From Uloborus plumipes (taxonomy: Eukaryota > Arthropoda > Arachnida > Araneae > Uloboridae): a stretch of DNA of 64,000 nt. Positions 11,801-24,600 of this stretch are shown in pieces (within the stretch, counting starts at the first letter, position 1; each line of letters opens with the position of its first letter). The translations under genes and the position numbers were made by a program. The DNA is taken from positions 1-64,000 of the forward strand of contig JAXGGA010001119.1 in assembly GCA_038373865.1 (NCBI GenBank). The letters are read 5' to 3'. The notes below the pieces were generated by a model. That model ran no database searches. It worked only from the letters and a program-made list of their open reading frames with translations, and was not told where the DNA came from.

Positions 11801-14800
11801 TAGGAACTGCTTGTAACTCGAACTATCAATAACTGTAAGCTTTTAGCCGGTCCCTTGGGACTATGAGCTATTGAGACTCGACTGTATTTAAGATGTTAAT
11901 TTGTCCCTTTAGAAAGTGTATTTTGTTTTTTGAAATTTAAGTAAAACTTTAAGTTAATTATTTAGATATAAATTTACTAATTAATTTTTTAAAGTGAACA
12001 TGTTTAGAATAATTTTTAATAATAATAATTATAATATATCAGTCATTTCAGTGAAAATGGTACAAATCAGTCCCGATACCTCAGAATTTTGGTAATTAAT
12101 TTTAATATTTACCACCAATTAATTGTATTTTTTTATTTGTTCTCCATCTAATTGTGTGTAACCAAGTATCACTTATTTAGGCATAAGCCATTTATAAAGG
12201 ACTCAAAAAAAAAAAAAAATTATTTGGCAAAAGAAGGAAAAAATTATCTGCCCCAGCTTCAAATTGATAGGACTTTAAATGCAATTTAAGATTAAACTGA
12301 AATGCAACAACAAAATCATTTGCAATGTACAGCACAAAAAATGCTTCTGACACCCTTTCTGCTGATTTTTATGTATGTAAACAAAAAAAATCCTGGAAAA
12401 ACTTATTTATCTTTGTCCCTAGATTTTTTATGTTTCAAACTATCCACTATGTTACAAGCCTTTCAGAAATAAAATAAACAATTGCATTCAATGTGATATT
12501 TTTTTAAAGAAGTACAAGTAATGTATGTATCTGCTGTGATTACTTTGATATATTGAATTATATAGTCAGCAACTAAGATAAGCCTAAAATTCTTTGCTGA
12601 TGATAATTAATTGCACTGTGGGATGTCCACTCTGTTACAGTCGCATTAATGGTGCAAAAAATATTTTTTCTTGAAATTGCAGACAGAATTAGTTTTAGGA
12701 TGTTTAGTCCAGTTTATGCTTGTTCTGTAATTAACTTTTCTTTACGATTAGAAATATATTTTTCAATCCTTATTTGTCTCCTCTGTTACACAAAGTGGTC
12801 AAACTATCCAAAACCCTTATTGAATAACTCATATACAAGCCATTTACACTTTATTGTGCACAAATAAACAGAGAACAATTTTTAAAACGATTAGTTGGCG
12901 AAAATTACTTCATTTGATAAACTTAACTCGACAATTTCAGACATGATTTGTACCATTTTGGCTGGCATAACCCATAAATATAACATTTGCATCTAAGAAT
13001 GTATCCTTATTTTTTCAAAATGAAGTTGAATTTTGAGGTGATTGTTTAAAAATTAGTTTATTAATTTGTTTTTAAAAAAGTGAATGTGTTTAGCATGATT
13101 CTTAATGTATTTAAAATGATAATTTGCTATTTTTAAGAATGTGTATCTTATTTTTTTGGAACTAAAGTAAAATTTCAAGTTGATTATTTAAGTATAAGTT
13201 TACTCATTTGTTTTTTAAAAAGTGAACAACTTTAGCATAACTCTTAAAAATATATTTAAGCTGCTGATTTGAATCTTCAGAAAATATGTACCTATTTTTT
13301 TTGGAGTTAGATAAAATTTTTAATTGATTATTTGAGTATAAGTTTATCATTATTATTATTTTTTACCACATTGGTTCTGTTTTAATATTTTCTTCTTTAA
13401 CTTGTATGTTAGAAAAATTACATGCATATTATTCTTAAAAAGAAGAATTTCAAAGCAAAATTTTGCTTTATATTATTGCAAAATTAGAAATAAGAAAATG
13501 TGTTACTTTGTAATGAAGTTTAAATTAATAAAATTCTAATAAAATATGTATTAATTTGAAAAAAAAAAAAAAAACGTTTTTCTGAGCATTTTTTTTTTCT
13601 TTTTTTTCTTTTTTTTTTTTGTAAATCAATTATCATGTATATAATATTGGTGAAATATTTAATAACTGTACCATTGACGTAGAAACTTATTGAAATGATA
13701 TTGAAACTGAAAAGCTTTAAATTTAAACTAAGAATAATTAAAAGTTTAAACTTTGAGTACATACAGAAATATTTAATTCTATCTTTTAAAGTTTTGTCTC
13801 TCTTGATAAAAATACATAATTTAGAAAGAAATCACAATATGCTAGTGTTTCATTCCATATGTAGCGATACTCCTGTACAATAAAATAGAGGCTTTAAAAA
13901 TTAATTTGAATGTATTTAACATGTTCTTAAAGAAATGATGCGAAAAACAACTTTGATATATTGTTTTGAAGCTGCATTACATAAAAATAAGTGAACATGC
14001 AATGTAATTGTAATGCCGGATATCTGCAGGATATCCGGCGGTACAATTCCGGATATCTGGTATCCGGCTTGTTTTGAGCCACCGGATATCCGATATCCGG
14101 TATCCGGCAAAATCACTATCTGGTCCATCCCTAATATAAACCTATAAATTTATTTCTTTTCAAGAGTATTTAACTTGATTTCTTTTTAAATGCAGGCACG
14201 CCAGTTTATAAAATCAGCTCCTTAGAATGAATTTGATTTTAATAAACGGCAGGCACTGTAATAATTTCAATCAATTTCAAATTTTTTCTTGTGTTGTTGG
14301 GAAACATGCTTTAATGCACAGGATATCTCTTTTCTAACAGCAATTTAATGCAAGGTTGCCTCAGTAAAAAAATTAAATTACAATACTCATAGAAACATAA
14401 TGGTCAATACAATATTAGTTATGTCAAAGTAAGATTCACAAAGGAAACTAAAATAATTGAATTTTGCAGAAGCAGCTGCAATCGGATTTTGAAATGCATA
14501 AAAAATTGGGTCTCTCTAACCCAGAAAATCATAAAAAATAACTGAAATCTAAGTTTTATGCCTAATCTGCAAAAAAATTACAAATATGATAAGAGACCAC
14601 AATATTTAAAGGAAAAAACCACTTCTGGGAGTAAGTTTATTTAATTTGGAGCAAAAAGAGCATCTTGCTATCGTTTGTAACAACTTGGCGCAGCATCGGC
14701 AATTGTCACTGGCACACCATGGTTTCCAATTTAGGTTATGCTTAATGAATGTGTGCGGTATTCAGCAAAGGAGAGTAAGAGAGGATATAATCAAGCTATT

Positions 14801-17800
14801 TAATTTTATTAAAATGGAAGATGTTAATTGGTTAAATTTCTGCACAGATGGTAAAAACAGCAGTTCTTAAAATCAATAGGTAATCTTGAAATCGGGAAAA
14901 TTTGCCACTTCAGCATGGTTGTAGGCATTTGGAAAAGTTTACCAAAAGCAGTTATTACTTGCAATTTGGTGTGTAGAGGGTCATTGATCTTCACTGAGTC
15001 TGATAAAGCGACTAGGACCAGCCTAGATGGATCTAGAGCATGTTTTGTATTTGCAATTTTAGCAAATTTTGTCAAAATGATACTTTCAATGTGTTTTTAT
15101 TTTATATAAGCAAAAGATTTTCTACAAATGTCCACATCAATGAGAATTAACTGACAGAACTTACTGCTCCTAGTATGAAAGGCACATCATCCAGTTTCAA
15201 ATGGTAATGAGGTTGCAAACCCAGTTTGGTACACTTTGATTTTTCAGACAATGAATCAATTATGTCCTCTCTTACAGTCTGGACACTAGCAGTAGCCTGG
15301 AACAGAAAGAACTTAGTAAACCATTTGAGTGAAACATGACGCTATCTGATCAAAACTCATCAAGTATGTTTCCAGAACAATTTCCCTTAACGAAAATTAT
15401 GCAAACATGCATAGTTAAAAAAATATATAGAATGCAAAATTAAACATTGAAAAAGATATGAAACCTAAGCTGAAGCATGAGTTAGATTTATTAAAAATTG
15501 GAGGATCAAAATTATCCACCAATGCATTTCAGTTTTCAAGATACAATTAGCAAATGATGAAAAAAAAGTGAAGTAACTATTGAGTAAATAGGTAGGGCTT
15601 TTTCCCATTTTTATAATTTCTATTTCAAACCAAATTTCACGCACAATGTAAAAACTACCGCAAGAAGTAACATTTAAAATACTACTTAACTTGATAACTT
15701 GAAGAAAAACATAGTTCAGCAAGTAAAAGACATTCAAAATAGTAAAATATTCTTTGGACCTATTTTTATAAATCTCACAGTCGCATTGGCATACATCCCT
15801 GTGGCAGAAAGCTGCCGACACGGCGACATTGTCGCAGAATCAGGGAGAAAGTGTGCAGAAAGATTTTTGTGATTGGGAGGGAAAAAAATGGCTAAGAAAA
15901 AAAAAATAATATAAAACAGCCACTAGAAAAATAACCTATGAATCTATAATATTAATGTTAACATTTTTATAAATATAAACACCTTGTGTTACTGTAAGAG
16001 AGTTGCATATAATATATTTATTATTGAAGAACATTCTAGTGTTGCAGAAAGAAATTGGTTCTAGAAAATTTGTCGCAGAAAGCTGAAAAAAATTGTGCCA
16101 CAGGGGCATACATAGGGAAGGAGCTTGTCGGTTTAGCTCCCCCTTTCATGAAATCAGCTAAAATCAATATAAATCACCCAATGTTATAAAGCATCCACAT
16201 GCAAGATCTCATGTTAAAAGATCTAACCGAAATGTTTTTCAAAGTACCTCTATATCCAGCAGGGATAAGTAATGCTTTAGTTCAAAAAATGAGCAAATGC
16301 AAATATTTTTCTTTCGATCAACTATTAATTATAGCAGCTGACAAATGAGCTTTTGTAGTACTACAACTACAAATTTAGTCACAGAATATCTATTAATTAG
16401 AATAACTTAATCTTTTTATATTTACCTTTTGTTCAAAAGCCAGTTTTGTAAATTTATATTCATTTAAGTAAAAAATTTTTAATTTTAAAATTCTTACGGC
16501 TTAAATCAGTGGTGCCCAAACTTTTTCTACCTGAGGGCCTACTTCATATTAAAATGATTCTCACAGGCCAGAACACATACAAAGTTTCAAAATTTTTCAT
16601 GGGAAAACATGAAAAATAGAAGAAAATCAAACTAAGGGTTGTTCTTAGCATCTGTTTTTTCAGAAACCAATTTCTGAATATTTCACTCCATTTTGTAACA
16701 TTTTCATTTTTTTTTTGCTTTCTGATTTGTAACATTAAACAAAGCAATAGGCTACATGGATCAGCTTGGCGGGCCACGGGCTGGGTAAAAGTCTTAAATT
16801 AATATAACTGATAAAAGTTTAAATTAAAAAAAGTTTAATTTGTTTCTAAATGTACTTATATTCAATATTTTGAGAGAGCACAAAAAACATGGCTATATAG
16901 CAATGACGTTGAATCTCAAATGGTTTCAATAATATTGCGATTTCTGCACTCTCTTAAGCTATTTGTTTCACTGCATTTCAAAGCTTACATTGCTTGATAT
17001 GTTTCCAATTCATATTTTAGGAATTAACCACTCACAGAAGATTGTACAAGTTAAAAATAATCAGCCTGTAAGTAGAAATAAATATAACTAGAGCATATAT
17101 AACGCAGAGAGAAGAATAAAAAGGGGGGAAAACAACTTTTTCTGTCAGGAAATTTCGGGCAAGAAAATCGGAAAAACAGTTGAAACTCTGAAAACTTGTA
17201 GATAAATCAAAGACATAATAAGTACACTGTACCTTTAAAGCAGTTGATGATTTGAGATCTTTGCTCCGTAAGTCAAAGAGTGGTGAATCATAGGAAGATG
17301 TTTCTATCAGACTATTTCCTGTTTGGGTTTCTTTATCATCAATGACAGTCTGGGAGACAAAATCGTTGAAATTCCTGAAGATCCTGGATTCCGGTAAGCC
17401 CATTTCTTTCACATTTTCAGCTGATTCCTTCCTTAAAAGACTCCTGACAAACTGAATTTGTAGCATACCCAGCTGGTACTGGACATCATTAAGAGATAAC
17501 TCTGCGACAAATGTTAAAAGTTTAAAATGTTACAAAAACATCAACATATTCAGCATTCTTCAATTTGTGTTGACCAGGTAAGTCTTTAGGTTATGTGAAT
17601 TAAAAAGGAATTTTAAAACATTTATGCAAGACATGAGAGCAATTCCATGAAAGATTTTTTTGGAGCTAATTTGTGTTCCATTATTTTTTGCAAAGGCATT
17701 GACTTTGCAATGGCTGATAACTGTTCAGCTCCTCAGGAAGAGATAAACACTTACGATCAAGGTCTTCTGGTTACTAGGGCTGATTTCCTTCTTTCTAGAT

Positions 17801-18605
17801 ATACATATTATACACACATATATACAGTGGCGGATCCAGAAAAAATCTACAGGGGGGGGCACAAAATCAGTTTAATTTTTTAACTGAAAAATAATAATTA
17901 ATGTTAAAGACAAACAACTGTCATACACTTATGTATTATCGTATTTTCCTTACCTTTCGGTTCCTGGTAATAATGGCATTCCATCAAGCAGTTATGGGGG
18001 GGGGGGGCAGGGGGATCAATTGCCCCCCCTGACTTTGAGAAATCAATGTATTTTCATATAAGTGGGCGTGGTTTTTTATGTTTTCCGATGAAATTGCATT
18101 GTGTTTGACCCTTTGCCCCCCCCCCCTGGAAAAACTTGAAATGACGTCCCTGGTGAAAGAGAGTGTCTTTGCTTTCAAACGATCTGGCGCCATGGAACAA
18201 GTTTGGGATATTCGAAAGTTCCGAAGATCAATAAATGAAAGTAAAAAAAAAAAAGAAACCGACACATTTTCCTCACAACGGAAATGTGCCAAGAGATTTA
18301 AAATGAAAATATTTATTCATTACTAAAAGTAAATCAAAGCTTAATAGCAATTGTGACAGGCGCATTTTTTCGCCGGTTGTCAAATAGGTCTATGTCACGG
18401 TTTTAATTATTTTTCTTTTACGATTCCGTTGCCAAAAAACTGTTAAAAAATGAAAAACAGATGTTTCGAATCGGCACCGATGATTTGATCGATTTTTCTT
18501 GTTTCAGTATGGGTTTTAGGCTCTTCGAGAATGTATGACAGGGGGGGCACGTGCCCCCGTGCCCTCCCCGCTGGATCCGCCACTGCATATATATATATAT
18601 GTATA

Positions 18606-18679
<74 letters not shown>

Positions 18680-21600
18680 TGAATTTGACTGAATCTGCCA
18701 TACAAAAGGGGTTGATAGAACAACCCAGGCTGAACATAAAACTACCCATTAATCATGTCCTATTCATAACTGTAACTAAGTTATGGTAGATATAACAAGA
18801 AGTTCTGTCAAGAACTAAACGAGCCTACTTTCCCGTACATCGACATCGGCATTCTAGCATCTGATCATTATTCTCTTGATTATCTAAGACTAAAAATTAT
18901 GTCAAACATACCTTTTTAGCACTTGAAGCTGATTTCTAAAAGCAAAATATACCCCTCTCATCAGATGAAATAGACACATAAAAAGTAAATAAATGAATAA
19001 ATAAAGTTTTGTCGCACCTTTTAAAGAATGTAACTGTTACAGTTCTTCCGTAGAAAAATTCCTCAATTGTTTTCAAAAAAAAATTAAAAGTACAAAGTAC
19101 ATCAAAACACATTTTATCAAAGAAAGAAAAAAAAAAGAAAAAAAAAAAAGAAAAAAAAAACTCGTCCGTTGATAAAATGTCTCGAATTTCACTTTTAATC
19201 CGTTGCCAGTTGTTAAATATAAATAAAGAATAAAATGCCCTCGTGAATGAAACATTTTTGTTACAAAAAAAATCGTCTGCCAAAAATAATAATAATAATA
19301 ATAATAATAAATTCAATAAAACAAATGAATAAATAAACAAAAAATTGTCTGCACAGTCAGTCATTTTTTTCGGACTGTTTACTCAAAAGTTATTAGGGGT
19401 GACAGCTTGCTTGAGCGGTTCAATGTTGAACGAAAAATTGTTCAAATCGGAAATGTAAATACGGGAATGAAGTATCCTTGAAAAGTTCTTTCCAACAAAA
19501 AAAAATTTGTTCAAATCGGACTGTTCATTAAAAAGTTAGTATCGCGGGACCGGTTATTTGAACGGCTCAAAGTTGAACCAAAAATTGTTCAAATCGAAAA
19601 ATCAAATATGGGAATGAGCTGTACTCGCCGAGATCTTTCCAACAAAAAAAAGTTTGTCCAAATCGGAATGTTCATTCAAAAGTTATTAGGGGGGGACAGA
19701 CAGACAGACAGACAGACAGACCGACCGACCGACGCACAAATTCCCCATCTCAATACCCTACTTTCAAATTTTTAATTTTTCGATATTCATTTCACCTTTT
19801 TATTTTTTTAACTTGGCATTATTTTTCGGACTTGGCGATATTTTTTTTAACTTGGCGATATTTTTTGGACTTGGCGATATTTTTTTTTAACTTGGCGATA
19901 TTTTTTGGACTTGGCGATATTTTTTTTAACTTGGCGATATTTTTTGGATTTGGCGATATTTTTTGGACTTGGCGATATTTTTTAGATGCATTAAGCCACT
20001 TTTCATACTTTTTTCGTCTTGCTTTTATTTTTAACGGGAAAGTAGGCTAATAAAAATGAGAGAAAACGCAAAATTCTGGGAAAAAGGCCGATTTCTGAAA
20101 TTCCTGTAAGATCTACACATAAAATAAAGGCATATTTGAAAAGAGCAGACTAAATTCTACAAAATAACACCTTTTCCATTAAGATAGTCGCACTTTACAA
20201 TGAGCTACAAGCTTTGAAATATTGGAAACACTCAGAATTAAAATTGCACCACAGTTTTCAATCGACATTTTCAAAAACAGCCGGATGAGCTACACCCGGT
20301 CAAATCTACGAAAAACTGGCCCATTTCACTAGCTTTCAGATGATACAACAGAAAATCATATTGGGAATTGCAGAAATTCAGGATTTTGTTTGAAACAGTA
20401 TGAAAATCGGCATTCGTCTGAATGAGGAAAGCAGCAAAGAATCAGACTTTTCGCTTCTAAATTTTCTATTTCACGTAACTGTGCTATTTTATTTGCTCAA
20501 GAAAAAAGAGTTTTATAGCTAAATAATAATTTTAATACTTTGTTAATTTAACAAACACAACAAGAGATAACAGCAAGTAGAAACAAAGGAATCATTACTT
20601 TCACATGCATTTTACGAAGGAAAATGCGAAGTTAAAAGAGTTAGACTAACATCAAAAGTAGCGTAGCTAGAGGGTCCAGCGCCCGTAGTGAACGTAAAAA
20701 ATTGCGAACCTTTCCCTCATGCTCGCCCTGATTGGAGGTCACATTAGGTCACTGTAATCTCTCAAAACAATTCTATATGCAGAAAATTCTGATTATTTGA
20801 CAAGTTTTAAAGTCAATATTGCGTTTTTAAAAATTCCTTTTTCTTTTCATATCTTAAATGATGCCCAATGTTCCTTCTCATGAGATGTTTCATTTTCTAT
20901 TCTATTTTTAACTAACATAATTTTTAGAGAAATGCTTAACTTTTTTCTTTATCGGTCAAAATGCCGCCCCCTGACTGTTGCACCCGTGGCAAGGGCCGCT
21001 CATGCCAACCCCTAGCTATACCACTGAACATCAATGAATACATTTACATGTAAGCAATCTTTAAAATTTACCGGCGCTACTGAAGTTAGCAGCTCCCACA
21101 CCTAATAGATGCCCTTGGCCTTTTGAGAACAAAAACTACATTTGCTCTCAGTAAAATTCCATTTCTCAGTTTTGCAATTGCTAAATCAAGTTGAATGCGC
21201 ACGTCCTGCAAACTGGTTACTTCTGTTTGTTTCAAGAGTCCCCAAATAAAGAAGTCCACTGGTGTTAGGTCTGGCGATTTACGTGGGCAAAGAATGGCAC
21301 CCACACGACCAATCCATTGCGGGTATTGTTCTGTCAGAAAGTCTCGAACCTCATTTGAAAAATGTTCAGAAGCACCGTCATGTTGGAAACTGATTTCCAA
21401 CTCTTTCTAAAGCCGGAATAATATCAAGTAAGCCTGGCAAATGATGTTCCAGAAACTCTAGGAATGTGCTTTCTGTCAGGTTATCTTGAAACACACATGA
21501 CCCTATCAAACGATCGCTGATGGCTCCTAGCCTAACCATTAAGCTAAATCACTTTTGGAATGATGAGCTTAAATGGGTTGAAAATGGATTTTGTTCAGCA

Positions 21601-24600
21601 TACTGATACCTTATGCCCTTAAAAGAGCGCAAGCACTGCGACCACAGGTCTATTGCAGGGGTGCAAGTGACCAAATGTGGTTTGGGAGCATCTTCGGGAG
21701 CAAGGAAAATACCATTTGGGAGCGGCAGAATTGTGTTTAGGAGCAAGCTCGAATAAGGTACTATGTGATTGTGATAAACACATACATTTATAGTAATTTA
21801 AATCTGTACCTTAATGCAAGAACAACCAATGTCAAAAGTTTGATGTTTTTAGTTTTTTATCATAATGGGGACAGAAAGGTATCCTCTGTCATATACAACA
21901 ACAACCAAAACAAACCGCCTTAGCAATGGAGCGAAACTAAGACACCAAATCTAACACATTAATATGGAGACTCAAATCTTTGAACCTGAATATCTTAATT
22001 CGATGAATTTTGATATTGGTTGTTTTTGCATTAAGGTACAGAAATATATTTGCATTTTAACTAAGCACTGATTATCTATTATTAAATTTTAGTTATAGTT
22101 TAAAAATACTAGATGTGGTTTCAATAGGTGAACAGCAAAATGTTTCACTGTACTTAACTCGAATTTCAGAGACAAGGATATAGAAATTGGAACATTCATT
22201 CAAAGTCAAATTGAAACGATAAACTCATCCACTTTTTTACAATTACATTTATACTACCAATCCTTTTTCATTTTTTAGAAAAGAATTCTATCCATGAATA
22301 ACCTAGTTATTCATGGATAAGATCATTCACAGTTGGTTTAAAGCTTCCACGACAATGAAAAATTTAGACATTTTTTGGTTTTTTAGTTGCATAATTATCA
22401 ATAACATTGGAGTTTCTTTTGTTAACAATGTGCTTTAACTTAAAATTGAGGAACTACCTTTGTGCTTGAAAAGTAAACTAAAGTTTTTTTATGTTTTATT
22501 GTGCAAAATTAGATTTTGTGGGCTAAAAATTGAAAAACCTTAATTTAAAAGTTAAACTTAGTTTCGTTTTGCTCTACTGTTCTTTCTCTTTCTCATAACT
22601 TCTCTGCATCTTCTAACATCCATTTTGCAACTCGATTTCCGACAAGACATTGTTCTTAACAGCCGACTTTAGTCGTTGGTTTGCTAAATTTAATAAAGAA
22701 TCTGATGACTCTTGATTGGATTAAGCTTCTTGTGTAACTATTGTATACTGCTTCACATTTAATTTGTTTGTCTCTCTGCTTTTAATGCCTCAAATCTGTG
22801 CTGGTTACAAAACTTAAAGACGTTAGAACTTCTAAACAGTAGAGTGAGATAATTATGTGCTGCCATAAAGTATCTCCGAATTTCGTGCAACACATCAAAA
22901 TTTTATCTTTCCTTTAATGACCTAATGGGAGCACTGCTGCTAGTAGCATGGAAAATTCTATTTTAAGCTTTTAAAATTATAATATTACAAATTCAACTTT
23001 TCAAAATACTGCCTTTCAGTACAAAGCCATAATTAAACATTATGTGCTTGATTGTTTTAAATCTTTTCCAAAAAATGAAGCAATGGATAACCTAATGCTT
23101 TTTAAAATCAAGCTTGCAAAACTTAATAGGTAAATAAATAGAAAAAAATAAATTATTTGTTAACAAAATATTTGCTAAAATAAGCTAATGGAAAGTATCT
23201 ATTGTCAAAAATATTAAAATGTTTGCAAGATGCATTTGGATTGAAATCTTCAACACAGGAAGCTTCGTTCGCGACGTAAATGCAAGATGTTGACATGCTT
23301 CTAAAAATAAATTGCTTTTTCTCAAAATAAAACACGAAATAAGTTAAGCTGAAATAGCATTTGTCAAAATAATTTTCGATTGTGAAAAATTTCAAATTTT
23401 TGCAAGATGCATAAAGATTGAAATTCCAGATAAGGAGAATATTTTTCGCGACGCACCTGTTCAGAATATCGCCATAGCAACCGTCATAACATACGGTTAA
23501 CAAAAGCATAAGTTATGCCCCTTTTCCGCGATATTCGCTAGAAAAACGGCCGTTTTGGCGCAGTCAGGCGCAATTTCGATCAAAAAGTGCTTATGGGAGC
23601 AGGATGGCGCAAGATTCTTTATTTGGTGCAGCGTGGCGCAATTGGTGCAGCACTTGCACCACTGCTATTGTACTCACGGAGTAGAAAGAAGGAGAGAAAT
23701 GTTCTACGGTTGCGCTAGTTTGAAAGTGGCAACGAATTCTCACTGCCGCCAGAGGACGCTGCTCGACAAACGCTCCCTATCTCCTACGGGAATCAATGTA
23801 AATGATACTGAATCTGTCATCTTTTTAAATGCTGTTATGGGAAAGAAAAAAATTTTTTTTCAAATGGATTTTGGTGTAAACCATCGATTAACATTATGAA
23901 CTAAATAGGACTTTGATCCACCCCACTGAAATTTTGCCGTATTTTTTAAGAAAGATGTTTAATCGACGGCATCTAGCTACTTGCCAAATTTGACATATAT
24001 GCGACTGTATGTGACATTTTCTTTGCATTGTACGATATAACTTTTGCTGAGAATCAGTTCTCTAAATTGTTGATAAATTAAGCATGAGGCAAAAAATTAA
24101 TTATGTCAGAATTTAATTTTGTTATTAATTAAATATATTTAGTAGACAAAATAATTATTTGTTTAAATGTATTTATTAAATATATTTAGTTCATAATGTT
24201 AATCGATGGTTTGAACAAAATTAAAATTAAAAAAAATATATTCTTGCCAACAGCAGTCTTTTAAAGTGACGGATTCTGTCAGATTTGGCAAGTTGGTAAG
24301 TGCATTCGATTAAACCTATTTCTCAAAGAATACGGCACCTATTTTCGTGGGATGAAATTCATATTTAATTCATAATGTCAATCGAAGATTTACACCAAAA
24401 TCCAGTTGAAAAAGAATTTTTTTCTTCCCCATAGCAGCATTTAAAAAATGACAGATTCAGTATCATTTACATTGATTCCCGTTGGAGATAGAGAGCGTTT
24501 GTCGAGCAGCGTCCTCTGGCGGCGGTGAGAATTCGTTGCCACTTTTAGATAGCAGAGATTTAGCTCCTCCCCTTTAATCTCCTTGATTGTACTTGATGTC

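Larger units (their letters stand above)
10817..14133. mobile_element. hAT element, 3.3 kb, with GGATATCCGG end arrays
   Basis: Terminal inverted repeats start TAGGGATGGACCGGATA on the left and TAGGGATGGACCAGATA on the right (reverse complement). They are flanked by an exact 8-bp duplication ATATAAAC at 10809-10816 and 14134-14141. Both ends carry clusters of GGATATCCGG-type palindromes (10827-10990 and 14015-14105), likely transposase-binding sites. The interior is AT-rich with no long ORF, so this copy is non-autonomous or heavily decayed. It lies in a CEP57-like intron. Confidence 0.9.

Noticed and set aside
18516..18789. Overlapping ORFs with tyrosine/isoleucine runs
   Set aside because: They are translations of the TA/CT microsatellite and the GC-rich end of the 761-bp MITE.
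19376..19985. CRISPR-like regular repeats
   Set aside because: Spacers are not unique, units are contiguous, and the host is clearly eukaryotic; these are tandem repeats.
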